Shown here piece after piece: positions 34,570-44,400 of a stretch of DNA of 64,000 bases. This DNA is from Piezodorus guildinii (lineage: Eukaryota; Arthropoda; Insecta; Hemiptera; Pentatomidae), in NCBI GenBank assembly GCA_023052935.1, contig CM041297.1:85741021-85805020 (forward strand). Direction: 5' to 3'. The notes beneath the pieces were generated by a model. The model made no database searches. It saw only the letters and a list, made by a program, of their open reading frames with translations, and had not been told where the DNA came from. Position 1 is the first letter of the stretch. The number at the start of each line of letters is the position of its first letter. A program made the translations under genes and the position numbers.

Positions 34570-35446
34570 AAAATCTGGTGCGGGCAACACACAAGTTTCA
34601 CTTACCTCCGTTTTTAAAATCGATTAACAAATTTTCAAATACAGTTAGAGATAAAAATGAGTGAAACCATTGAAGAATTAATTAAATTGAATTTCTATAG
34701 AAACATGCGTTTCATTAAAAAATCTATTATATTATTATCTAAAATAATCAGATAGTTTTATCGGCTTTTCATCACTCTTTCAAGCTTGTGCATAAGAAAT
34801 ATTGTTTCTAAAACCTTTAGCTTTCCAACGGTATATTATACGTCTATATTACTGTTCTTATGTTCAAAAACAAAAAATTGCAGTAAAAAAATATTTTATT
34901 CAGTTTTCTCCTTTAGTTGTGTATCGAATTCATTCAATTTATATATTTACCTGTTTCTCATCAGTGGTAACAAGATAATATAGTTATTTTTATAGAATCA
35001 ACAAAATTAAAAGTACTTTAAAGGAAGAAAATTTAAAATATCGACATTTAAGCCTAGTCATACTCTTTCAATCATAAGGAAACCTACATATTAAAGTCGA
35101 TTAAATTTTACATCGATATAAGGAGTTTAATAAAAATCGTCGGAACCGTTTTTGATAAAATCGTAAAAAGGTACTAAATGCATGGTATAAAGTAGATTTT
35201 CCGGCCAGCTGATTTTGATGAATAAGATTCTGTAACAAGTCGGACGTAAAGTTGTCTTAAATATGAAATTTCAGTTTCATAGGACTTTTCGTTTTCGCCT
35301 GGGAGTTGCCACACACACACACCTTTTTGCGGGACTCGGTCATTTGGGCTCAGGAGACCCCAAGTGAATTTCCGTCGAAAACTGGAATTTGAAAATTTTT
35401 ACGATCGCAATACTTTCTCTTACTACATATAGGTAAGTGAAAGTAA
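34570..35446 (+). mobile_element. MITE-like repeat, near full length
   Basis: Starts with AAAATCTGGTGCGGGCAACA and TTTCACTTACC, and ends TAGGTAAGTGAAAGTAAAA. It carries a short (CA)n tract near 35311-35321 at the site where other copies have long CA or GT runs. Confidence 0.8.
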
Positions 35447-36039
35447 AAATGCTGATTACACAAAAAAATATATATAATGTATTGAAAATTAAAGCACATA
35501 AAACTCAAGGAAAAAAATGTAGAAGTTTGAGCTCTCTCGTAAAATGAATTTTAATATTAATTTTTAAAACTATGATTACTGTTGTGTTGATATGTGTCAC
35601 CTCTGTTGAATAATATAATGTTGAATAATGAATAATAATATGAAAATTATTCTGCTTTAGGTAATCTCACAATACTAATTGTTATTAAAATTCGACATAA
35701 TTAAAAATTTTATTCTGGTAGTAGTAGTCGTAGTAGTAGTAATAGTAACTACTAACCAAGAGCTAAAAAACTTTATTTATTTTTTGTTATTATTTTCTTT
35801 TTAAACGTAGGGTATAAATGAGTAGGCAACAAAAAAAATATTCGATTAGATCAAATTTATTACCATAAAAAATAAAGCATAGGTGATGCAATTTCTATGA
35901 CCATAGCTGTGAGTGGAAGGTTTTTTTTATTTTTTTTTAAATAGGGCTTTAGATAGGCGCCATAAGCCAACATATAAAATAATATTTATAGTTATCATTA
36001 TTAATTAAAATAACAATAATTCGAAATTATGATTATGAA
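35447..36039. other. AT-rich stretch with (GTA)n
   Basis: A GTA/TAG-type microsatellite lies at about 35709-35745. Nothing else recognised. Confidence 0.6.
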
Positions 36040-36375
36040 TTATAAGCTTTGATTTCTTTAGAGTTTGTAAAGTGACCTAACGCTTCAAGTACAAGGTTGG
36101 GATTAGTTATTATGTCGATACCCGATAGATTATTTGTATTTAATATATTTTCGATTTTATTCATAATAAAGTATCGTTCGGCAGAATATTTAATGCATGA
36201 TATTATAATATGTTACGGGTCGTCCTTAACTTGGCACAATTCACAATATTCATTATCTTTTCTATTAATCATATGTAAGTAAGCACCTGAGATCGCATGA
36301 TTAATCCTTATCCTACACATTGCTCTTATCCATGACCTAGCCGCAGTGAGATTTATAAAACATCCCCTTTTCCTC
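36040..36375 (-). pseudogene. I/R1-like LINE C-terminal zinc-finger segment
   Basis: The minus-strand translation reads AARSWIRAMCRIRINHAISG, then CELCQVKDD with a TAA just before HIIISC. The resulting C-x2-C, H-x4-C arrangement is the CCHC finger found after the RNase H or RT region of I, R1 and jockey-group LINE proteins. Downstream codons continue plausibly past the stop (SGIDIITNPNLVLEALGHF). The frame is closed by the stop and joined at its 5' side to an unrelated jockey-like piece. Confidence 0.7.
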
Positions 36376-36384
36376 TTGGCAGGT

Positions 36385-36500
36385 TTGAGCGTTTGCTCAG
36401 TATGGAAGTAGTTGAAAACATCGGGCAGTTTCTGGTCGTTTCCATCTTGAATAAGGATTCCAATAAGACGTTTGTCAAGTTTAATTTTTAAAAAAATAAA
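36385..36500 (-). mobile_element. Jockey-like LINE fragment, short
   Basis: Nucleotide blocks CTTGACAAACGTCTTATTGG and GACCAGAAACTGCCCG match the region encoding LDKRLTWNPHTRL and QETARRF in the 17061-17904 family. It directly adjoins the zinc-finger segment at 36040-36375, making a chimeric frame. Confidence 0.6.
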
Positions 36501-36639
36501 TAAATAAAATATTTTTATCTCACTAAATCTTAGGGTATTTACCATGAAAATATCGATTTTTTTCCGAGAGATTATGCAAACTGTGCTAGACCATATTCTA
36601 TGGAATGAACAAGGTGAGACATGAAGTGATTCGCATTAG

Positions 36640-36870
36640 ATGGTAAAATTAGGCACTATTGGTATCGATGAGGCAGCGGCGATATGAGAGCGGCAAGGAG
36701 GAGATAAGGCGTCCAACAGCTGACTGAGCTGTAGCTAATTGGGCAGGTAGCGACCACCTGTTGTGGGTCCTTTGTAGCCTGCCAGTGGGGGGCGGGCCAG
36801 TGGGAGGCGGCTCTCTACCCAGTCACCTCGCTCTGTCTTGGCTCCTTCCATTGAGGGATGTAATGCTGGC
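36640..36870. promoter_or_regulatory. GC-rich island, function unknown
   Basis: One of the most GC-rich patches in the window. It has a GC-box-like GGGGGGCGGGCC at 36787-36798, E-box CAGCTG at 36717-36722, CACCTG at 36755-36760, and TAGCTAATTG between them. No convincing open frame was found. Promoter, enhancer or untranslated exon are all possible. Confidence 0.3.
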
Positions 36871-37254
36871 GTAGTACGAGTAATGATAATCTTCAGTCAT
36901 TAGCTCTGGACTAGGAAAAAATTTAAAATCAGGTCTAGAGCTTCTTCCGGGTAGAGGGAAACTATTTTTCCATTGTGAAGCAAAGAGATTTAGACGTCCT
37001 AAACAAATCGAAGTAAGCCAAAAGGAGTTATAATCAACTGGCCACTATACTAAAGAGCTGGGTTCCGAAGATATACATTCATTCATTCATTGAGACGTTT
37101 TTCTTGTTGTTTAGGCAAAGCCTTATAATGTGATAATTTACTATACTAACTCAGGATTATCGGTACAAATAGTTATGTAGTTACTAATAAACAGACGGTC
37201 CTTACCTCTAGATGGAATCTTGATTAATGACTTAAACTCAAGAATAAATCCTTT
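36871..37254. other. Unannotated stretch
   Basis: Nothing recognised. Confidence 0.5.
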
Positions 37255-37545
37255 TTAGGATCGAAAGGAGAATACTAAGATAAATTTATGACGGAGTATA
37301 TGAGCAAGGCGCTTAGAGAAGGAGAAGCAAATTGAATGAAGCGCAATATATGGATATCTGTACTCTTATCGATATGTCAAGGCTTCGCTAGGCTGGTCAT
37401 TTAGTGTGAATAGAGCAAGAGGAAATCACCTATGGAGCATATTTATGAAGAAATAAGAGTTGGGTGGCCTAAGGTTCGTTGGGAGGATGGAGAGGACGCT
37501 GATGCAAAACCCCTGCTTTTCCTGAGACATCGGAGGTAGAAACAA
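37255..37545 (+). pseudogene. RTE-like LINE C-terminal relic
   Basis: Plus-strand frames give QYMDICTLIDMSRLR followed by AGHLV and EEITYGA, the degraded RLxWAGHVxRM box. GWPKVRWEDG-like codons follow at about 37468-37495. Several stops interrupt it. It resembles 5640-6452 in domain order but is not clearly the same subfamily. Confidence 0.6.
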
Positions 37546-37976
37546 GAAATAAAAAAGGCTAGAGGTTTATGTTAAAGGGTTCAACACCTTGGCCGTAACA
37601 CCAAGTAAGCTAGTAAGATATTAAGAAGACGAACAGAAAAGGTTTTAAGAAAACCTTATACTATTAAGTCCGAATGGATCAACAGATAGAGTCTTTCTCC
37701 GACCTTGGGACTTCGAAAACCTTGTGAATATTTAGTTTTTCTTTTCTTTAACCCTATTTCACCTTTGTAGACTACACGGAGGTTCCTCGGACAAGGGTGT
37801 GAAGGTGGAAGATTAATGCAAGTTAAAATGCGACCAAGATCAGATTGCTCAGCAACGTGCGTACTGTTTTCGCTTGTTAACCCGCACAACCCCCTTCCCT
37901 ACTATTAGTTTATTAGCACGGAATAGTCCATAGTTACGGAATAGTCTACGGAATAGTCTATGGTTTTTGAAAGCGG
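37546..37976. other. Unannotated stretch with short CGGAATAGTC repeats
   Basis: Three near-copies of CGGAATAGTC lie at 37918-37960, just before the SINE. A 77-codon minus frame at 37656-37889 has no recognised motif. Confidence 0.5.
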
Positions 37977-38225
37977 GGCGGTCTAGTGGATAGATCACTG
38001 ATCCACTGTTTTACAGGTCCCGGATTCGATTCCCGGACACAGTAATTGTTTATTCTGCGATTTCAGCAGTGGGGCGACCCATCCACACTCTATACAGTTT
38101 AAGAAAAAAACCTGATGACAGAGTATCGATATCTACTTAGATATATATCGATCTAGTTACCTCATTGAACTAGAAACAGAACGAATGTCTATGTAATGAA
38201 CACAAGAAACCTCATACATTAAGAG
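37977..38225 (+). mobile_element. SINE-III copy with well-kept tRNA-Glu-like head
   Basis: The head has an A box GGTCTAGTGGATAG (37980-37993) and a B box GGATTCGATTCCC (38022-38034), resembling tRNA-Glu or tRNA-Gly. A family body follows (GGGGCGACCC, CCTCATTG-like). It lacks a closed acceptor stem and CCA-adjacent features of a functional tRNA. Confidence 0.75.
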
Positions 38226-38794
38226 GTTAATTTTGTTTTAGTAGAAGAAGGTATGTCAATGTAATGTGAAAGTTATGACTTTTTTCCCCAGAATTTCGGT
38301 CTGGTCAATATTCCGTTTTTCAGAAAAAATTGTTTCATTTTCACTACTGACAATGGAACAGAAAAAAATGTTTCGCCGTTTTTATTATTGTTGGTTTACT
38401 TTAGTATTATTTAAAACAATTAAAAATATATAGTTGAACAATTGAAGAAATGTATTTAACTTTGTCCGATTTTAGACGGACAAAAATTGACAGTTCTACG
38501 GATGCTCTTTGAGAAACGTGGCGATACAACTAATTACTACAATCGCTGTTGTTTTAATTGATCATTCACCTACAACAATTGTCAAGTGAAATTATAAAAG
38601 CCTATAAAATAGTATAGCCTTTGATAATTACTGTTCTGGAATTGCCGGTATAGAATGGCGGTATATTACTAGTCATAATGTTATTATTAGGCGAAATAGG
38701 AATGCGGCACGAGTTAAATATGCAATATGGAAAATAGAGGGGATTCACCAGCAACTACGAGCAGAAATATTAATTTGTGTTGAGCACGTATGAA
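38226..38794. other. AT-rich unannotated stretch
   Basis: Nothing recognised. Confidence 0.6.
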
Positions 38795-39016
38795 ATTCCA
38801 AAGGCGGATTCTGACTGAGCAACCAGCCTCAGGAATTCCTCGCGGGAATATCTTCAATAGCTGATGGGAATATTTCGTTGGCATATCATGTCTTCGTAGC
38901 TTATTTAGCCTAACACGTCTTTGTAATAGTTAATTAAAGTGTTGATTTGTAAAGCAATCATAATAAAATATAATTATTGCTGTCATTATATTACATGATG
39001 TAATGACTGAAAAAAA
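38795..39016 (+). repeat. Repeat unit abutting a MITE end, copy 1
   Basis: Strongly similar to 49110-49310. The shared block AATATCTTCAATAGCTGATG, then GGGAATATTTCGTTGGCAT, is nearly unchanged. In both places a MITE-like 5' end follows directly. Confidence 0.8.
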
Positions 39017-39145
39017 TAATCTGGTGCGCGCAACATAAGACTTTCACTTGCCTCGGTTGTTCAAATCGATTCAAGAAATGTTAAGAAATTTCATTCAGTT
39101 TCGTTGAAAACATATGTTTTAGATTAAATAATATAATAAAATAAA

Positions 39146-39260
39146 TGTGCGACATATCTTTGGCCGCTCTACAAAAGAAGTCTTTGATACATTTTTTTTT
39201 TTATTTAATTTTTAGACATCACTACGTTTTATCCTCTATCGCTGATGAAACTGTAGAAAG

Positions 39261-39318
<58 letters not shown>

Positions 39319-39453
39319 AACATGGATATGCATGATACTTGAAAATGGTCCCAGAGGCTGAAACGTTGTGATGTCTAAAAATTAAATTTAAATTAAAAAT
39401 ATGTATCAAAGACTTCTTTTGTAGAGCGGCCAAAGATATATCGCACAAATATG
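39146..39453. mobile_element. Foldback element with long inverted repeats and (AT)n core
   Basis: The left arm (39146-39232) starts GTGCGACATATCTTTGGCCG and includes AAGAAGTCTTTGATAC. The right arm (39357-39453) is its reverse complement with few changes. The arms are about 85-95 bp. Between them lies an (AT)n tract (39264-39318) and a CGCTGATGAAAC block. A degraded hammerhead-like core ending in GAAACGTT lies in the right arm. No coding capacity. It may be a palindromic MITE, or two inverted Penelope-type ends. Confidence 0.75.
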
Positions 39454-39629
39454 GAACCAAAAGAAAACTTAGGATAATGATGAAATAATAGAATAAAATT
39501 GTTATGTAAAACAAACACTCAAGTTTATGCCCGATTCTTCAATTCACATTACCTTCTACAACTTTGTATGCAATATAATTTTTTTTTCTCTAAATTCTTT
39601 TGCTATCCAACGGTGTATTATACATCTAT

Positions 39630-39639
39630 ATTGTTATCA
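39630..39639. repeat. Target-site duplication of SINE-I, left
   Basis: ATTGTTATCA, repeated at 39938-39947. Confidence 0.8.
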
Positions 39640-39937
39640 AAGGGAAGCCCGTGGCTGAGTGGCTAGCGCGCTAGTCTCTCATGCTACAGGTTCTGAGTTC
39701 GAATCCCAGTCCCGGCAGAGCTTTTATAATGATGTAAAAAAAATGTGGATTCACTCACAACCTCTCACCCGGGTATGTGAGACCCGTCAACCAAAGGGTG
39801 GCCATTCACAAAATTATTCGTGGGGAATGATGACCCTACACTAAAAATTGCATCGTGAAACGTGAGTTTAAACTCGCAGGAGTTTACACCGCGAGGCCCA
39901 GGGCCTACACGGCCTGTCGCGCCACTGAAAGAAGAAG
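39640..39937 (+). mobile_element. SINE-I, tRNA-derived, full length
   Basis: A 298-bp element between 10-bp target duplications. The tRNA-like head has an A box TGGCTGAGTGGC (39652-39663) and a B box AGTTCGAATCC (39696-39706), the internal RNA polymerase III promoter. The unrelated body includes GGGTATGTGAGACCCGTCA, GGGGAATGATGACCCTA and a 3' end GCGCCACTGAAAGAAGAAG. It lies inside the MITE at 39017-40264. The head recalls a Ser/Leu-type tRNA, but a functional tRNA gene is unlikely given the fused body. Confidence 0.85.
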
Positions 39938-39947
39938 ATTGTTATCA
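39938..39947. repeat. Target-site duplication of SINE-I, right
   Basis: ATTGTTATCA, identical to 39630-39639. Confidence 0.8.
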
Positions 39948-40264
39948 GAAATTGTAGTGGAAAATAAAAAACTACTTGAAAACAATATTTTTGCGCTTTT
40001 ATACTTCTTTTGGTTCTAAAGTTTGTTAAAATTGTATATTTATTCTTTAAGTCCTATCAGACTATTTAAATCTGTATGAAACGTACATGATATTAAAATA
40101 AATTACATTTTACATCGATTTAGCCATTTTAATGAGATATTATTGATAAAATCATAAATAGGTGCAAAATGCATTGTATAAAGTTGCACTTCCAGGCGGC
40201 CGATTTCGATGAAAACGTTGGTGAAGAGCCTAAAGTTGTCTAAAATATAAAATTTTAGACACGC

Positions 40265-40884
40265 GCGACAAGCATTATTGTATAGATAATATTTTTATTT
40301 AATATATATTTTCACCTTATTAACTAACTTAAATAACGACTAACTTTCTAACCACACATGAAAGGTAATAATTATTAATAGGTATCGTTATAGAAATTAT
40401 ATCGAGCCACTTTTACCAGGACCGCTCACACACGTATGTCATTATTCATTATTATTCATCGAAAGGATAATGAAAAAAAAATTAAATCAAACTAAAACAG
40501 GTCCGAAAGCCACATGTAGAGAATTACAACACATCCCACCGACGAACTAAGAAACTATTATAGTCTAAACAAACTAACTGTATTTAATTATATATTATTA
40601 GAGTGGGGAACTCGACTCAATCGGGATTCCTTCTTGATGGGACTACGTGACTCGGGCGAAGTAGAGATCAGAGCTGGGAGATAGTGAGCAATAGAGGGAA
40701 GGCTATTCACATCTATGCTTGGTGTGGAAGATCTTCTAGGGGGTGTATTCTGTATAATAGTCGAAGCGTAGTCAAAGAAGAACTATAGAAGAAATAGAGA
40801 ACTATAGAAGAACTATAGAGATTGTCTGCAAGTTCCAACAGTTACGGATCATAACCCTTGGTTGAATGATAGTAATTAAATTAA
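40265..40884. other. Unannotated stretch
   Basis: AT-rich left part and a GC-richer right part at 40600-40770. A short GAACTATAGAAGAA-type repeat lies near 40780-40820. No gene recognised. Confidence 0.5.
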
Positions 40885-40935
40885 AATAAGATTTAAAACA
40901 CACAACTTTCACTTACCTTCGCTTTAAATATTAAT
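40885..40935 (+). mobile_element. MITE-like 5' end fragment
   Basis: ACACACAACTTTCACTTACC followed by TTCGC is the MITE 5' end. The rest is absent and a LINE follows. Confidence 0.6.
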
Positions 40936-40952
40936 TTATTATTATTTTTTTG

Positions 40953-41540
40953 AACCGCTATCTAGTTCTCCTGCTTGACAAACCTCTTACATGGAATCCG
41001 CACACTAGACTGAAACGACAAGAAACTGCTCGCCGCTTTCAATTACTTCAACACTTACTTGACAAACGCTCTAAACTTCCACTTAACTACAAAAGACTGC
41101 TCTACATGACTATCATTAGGTCTATCTGGACTGACGGAGTTAAGCTTTGGGCTCTACTAAACCTTCGAATTCTTCCTGGATCCAATCCCTACAATCCAAA
41201 ATCCTTTTGTCACAAATAAACGCATCCATAAAGACCTAAACAATAAACATAACAAGACCTAAAATATTCCATTTGTTGCTAATCTAGCCCAAACCAGATA
41301 TCACTCCTTCCATAACATACTCCTCTCCCACTCTAACCCACTAGTTTCAATCCTTGCTTCCTCTTCCATTCCTGACAATCCTCCGAGGCGTCTAAAAAGA
41401 AGATGACCTTCTAGTTTCGAAAAGTTATAAGCTGTCATTGGTTAGTTCTTCTTCAAGTCTGCTTCATGCCATTTATCTTTTATCTTATTTACTTTTTGTA
41501 TTTTGAAGTACAGTTGTAAATTTCAATAAATAATGTTAAA
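40953..41540 (+). mobile_element. Jockey-like LINE 3' end
   Basis: The frame opens with NRYLVLLLDKPLTWNPHTRL, QETARRFQLLQHLLDKRSKL and RSIWTDGVKLWALL before a deletion at ALLNLRILPGSNP. The downstream nucleotide sequence still matches the family (ACCAGATATCACTCCTTCC, ACTAGTTTCAATCCTTGC) to the stop region. The UTR ends near TTTCAATAAATAATG and runs into an (AT)n tract. The RT palm is absent. Confidence 0.85.

Positions 41541-41582
<42 letters not shown>
41541..41582. repeat. (AT)n microsatellite
   Basis: AT run directly after the LINE tail. Confidence 0.9.
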
Positions 41583-41586
<4 letters not shown>

Positions 41587-42344
41587 TTTTAAATTGCTTT
41601 GTTTAGAAATTATATAATGTGCCAGAATCTTGAACAATGAGTATTAGAGCTATAAGAAATCATTCATTCCATCTAACACAGAGTAAACATGGGCTATAAA
41701 AATATAGAATTGATTCCGCCCTCATACATGTCCGTTATCTAGTCCCAAAAGGGCTTTTGGAATCCAGGAAGTTGGTGAGAAATCACAACAGTTATTATAC
41801 CACAGGGGGATCCAATTATGTCTTGTTTTGGTCCAGTACATTGCTGAAGTTAGGGGAGTAATAGATGCCAAACATATGAAGTGCCATAGTATAGGCCTAA
41901 TATAGAAGCTGACCATACTCATCAAGCATAGTTGCGGTTTGCAGATTTGAAATTCTTGCAGTAAACCTATCAAATTCATACTGAGAGATCATGATAATAT
42001 CAAGAGGATATTGCGGATAGTTGTGTAATATCAAAATGCCAAATTTGAATAGTTAAGAATATGCCTGGCCAAGTATTATGATCAATGTATGATTTATGAA
42101 TTGAGAAAGCTATCTTAAAATTTAAAAATTTTAAAGCATAGAAAAAATGGTGTGGTTCTTTTCCTAAGACATTTATATAAAATAACCAGTGTAACTTTCG
42201 AATTGTTTTATAAGCATGAAATTTTAAGAATTTTTATAAGAAAACGTTTTATTATAGTTCCATTTTTGAATAAGCAGATAAGATACATATAATAGGCTCT
42301 TAACTTCTAGGAACAAAAGGATGAATTCCTTGTTTTTTTTTCTT
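41583..42344. other. Unannotated stretch with an 85-codon minus frame
   Basis: The minus-strand frame at 41722-41979 (containing WTKTRHNWIPLWYNNCCDF) sits in a GC-richer patch but matches nothing I recognise. Confidence 0.4.
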
Positions 42345-42590
42345 TAGGTGCAAAAGGGCTTGGAAACCCTTGGCCGTGTGCATTGTTTTTTAATATTTCA
42401 CACCGCGATTCTCGATGATATTTTATAAGGGTTATCATTGCCTACACCTATAATTGTGAGGGATCCACCAGTTGGCTGACGGTTCACATAGCAAGGAGGA
42501 GGTAGTGAGTGATTCCCCATTCAATTACATGTTTGAAAAAGTACTCCTAAGACTGGGATTAACTCACAACCGTAGGCGTGGTATTTATTA
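42345..42590 (-). mobile_element. SINE-I copy
   Basis: The reverse complement carries the B-box-like GAGTTAATCCCAG, the body GTGAACCGTCAGCCAACTGG and the 3' region TCGCGGTGTGAAAT. It is diverged relative to 39640-39937. Confidence 0.7.
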
Positions 42591-42759
42591 CATACTTGTA
42601 TAACCTTTAATTTAATTTTAAATATACGCATAACACAATAATTTCTTGAAATAAATATAAAATATATTAATAGAAGAAACGGGACGATCTTGAGGAAATT
42701 GAAATATCAGGACATACGTTTGTTTATAAGGTTTTCTTGTATAAGTTACTACATAAAAT
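42591..42759. other. AT-rich spacer
   Basis: Nothing recognised. Confidence 0.5.
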
Positions 42760-42975
42760 ATTTCGTCTAAAGAAAGTAGTGGCCACTGTGGAATGCAAAA
42801 AGTTACACGAAGTGGAATTGCGAGCTTGTAAGCGTCGATAGGAGGATTGTGTTTAGTCTGATCTAGGGGGCTGGCACTTGAACATGATCATTGGACAAAT
42901 CTGCGTATTCAACATTTGGTAGTTTTCAACTTCGAACTTCTGGGTTCAGTGAACCTATTTATATTATAAATATAA
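42760..42975 (+). pseudogene. RTE-like LINE 3' relic, same family as 25873-26436
   Basis: CGTCGATAGGAGGATTGTGT and the following 110 bp align with 26306-26425. They correspond to the codons for RRWEDCVKGDLGGLDLN, EHWTSL and the final residues, and end in a TATTTATATTATAAATATA tail. Stops and substitutions show it is much older. Confidence 0.7.
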
Positions 42976-43040
42976 TACCTTGTTTCTAGGCAAATAATGT
43001 TGCAGAAACCGACCTTTTTGTAACAATGTTGAATTCTATT

Positions 43041-43045
<5 letters not shown>

Positions 43046-43124
<79 letters not shown>
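43046..43124. repeat. (AT)n microsatellite
   Basis: A long AT run ending about 50 bp upstream of the candidate TATA box. Confidence 0.95.
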
Positions 43125-43130
<6 letters not shown>

Positions 43131-43175
43131 GAATATAATCGATATTCGTAAGTGAACGATTAGCTTTAAGCTGCC

Positions 43176-43182
43176 TATAAAA
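43176..43182 (+). promoter_or_regulatory. Candidate TATA box
   Basis: TATAAAA in a GC-richer context, about 48 bases before the candidate ATG. A CATTCC initiator-like site lies near 43199, about 23 bases downstream. Confidence 0.35.
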
Positions 43183-43199
43183 CCGGTTCTCGGACCGCA

Positions 43200-43244
43200 T
43201 TCCTCCGGCGGACATCCATTACCATGTTGAAGCTATTATCCAAG
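43200..43244 (+). CDS. Candidate short first exon (MLKLLSK)
   Basis: A possible transcription start near 43200 leads to ATG at 43224-43226 in the context TTACCATG. Seven codons (MLKLLSK) follow, and then a splice-donor-like AAG/GTAAAT at 43244/43245. A TATA box, very short 5' leader, and an intron after the first few residues of a hydrophobic N-terminus is the usual layout of insect secreted or cuticle protein genes. No second exon was recognised downstream in the window, so the intron would be long or the call wrong. Only the exon 1 layout supports this. The product cannot be named. Confidence 0.25.
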
Positions 43245-43249
43245 GTAAA

Positions 43250-44112
43250 TTTCCTGAGGCTACGATAGATCGAACTCTGATCGATATGAAAGCTCAGGCA
43301 TTCGATCTTCGTTCATCTATTGCTTTCGTACAGATTATCTGTTCTTGTGGTACATAACATAGTACATCTCTATCGATATTGAACTCAAAAACATGGATAG
43401 AACTTATGCATCGTTACATATATAAGTTTCGGATGAGTTTATTGTTTATTATTGAGCTATTGCAACTAACTTTATATTATTAAATTAAACTTTACTCGTC
43501 CCAATAAAATCATTAAATAGCTAATAAATTTAATAAATAAACTCTCATTCGTTTTTGGTGGCACACTTATGGATTAAATTATTTAACAGAATAGCAGAGG
43601 AAATAAAAATAATGTACAGAAAAAAAAGAAATATAACTAAGGGTAGGCAATAGTATAGGCAAGGTTGCTTATTTACCGGATGAGTCAAGATAATTTGGAA
43701 TTATGTAATAACTGTCGCGGGTCTTCCCTGTGGTCAGGAGCCCTTCTCAATCTCTATACAATGAATACCCAAAATTTATAAAAAAAAAAAAACGTCAAGG
43801 TTAAATCGACTCTGCACAATTGTTTAGTCCAACCTAGTTATTTAGCCAGATGGACTGAATCCGAGACCTATCATGGATTGTAAGAGTTACCTGCAAGTAT
43901 AATAGTCAGTATTATTATTTTTTTTTTTTTTTTTGAAGCTATATATTAAATATTGAAGTTGTCATTTCATGATTTTATTATTTACGTACATTATATTAAT
44001 ATGTTTTATGATATTTTAATTAATATTATATATATAATTTATTTTATTTTATATATTTTAATTAATTAATATTTTAATATGTTTTATGTCTAATATTAAA
44101 TATATTTAGAAT
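43250..44112. other. Unannotated stretch
   Basis: GC-moderate to 43400, then AT-rich. A weak SINE-III-like patch lies at about 43712-43880 (CAATCTCTATACA, ATACCCAAAATTTAT). Not firm enough to call. Confidence 0.45.
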
Positions 44113-44400
44113 AATAAAGCGCTAGTCTTCTGTGCTCAGAGTCCTGGGTTCGAATCCCGGTTATAAGAGATTATTATTTATTCTGTTTTATCAGGCGGGG
44201 GAGGGAGGGGCGATACTGAGGTATGGAGACCCTTCTAAAGGTACACCCAGTCTCTATAAAGTTGGTACCCAAAAATGGAGGAAAAAAACCTGGCTGCTGA
44301 GCGTGATCTTGGCCTAATCACCTCATTGCACGGCCGTTGGACTAGCAACAGTACGAATCTCTATATGTACTGAGCCCAAGACCTTTCACTGGTTGTAGTG
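44113..44400 (+). mobile_element. SINE-III copy
   Basis: B box GGGTTCGAATCCC at 44146-44158. The body has CACCCAGTCTCTATAAAGTT, GAGCGTGATCTTGGCCTAAT and ATCTCTATATGTACTGAGCC. The A-box half of the head is truncated. Confidence 0.75.

Larger units (their letters stand above)
39017..40264 (+). mobile_element. MITE-like repeat carrying two later insertions
   Basis: The 5' part (39017-39145) begins AATCTGGTGCGCGCAAC and TTTCACTTGCC. It is interrupted by a foldback element (39146-39453) and resumes with TTATGCCCGATTCTTC. It is interrupted again by SINE-I (39640-39937), then continues to AAATATAAAATTTTAGAC near 40258. The outer 3' end is truncated. This gives a relative order of insertions. Confidence 0.75.

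Noticed and set aside
39652..39716. A functional tRNA gene
   Set aside because: A and B boxes are present but the sequence is fused to a SINE body, has target duplications and recurs as a dispersed repeat. Heads at 37980, 44146 and 46102 were rejected for the same reason.
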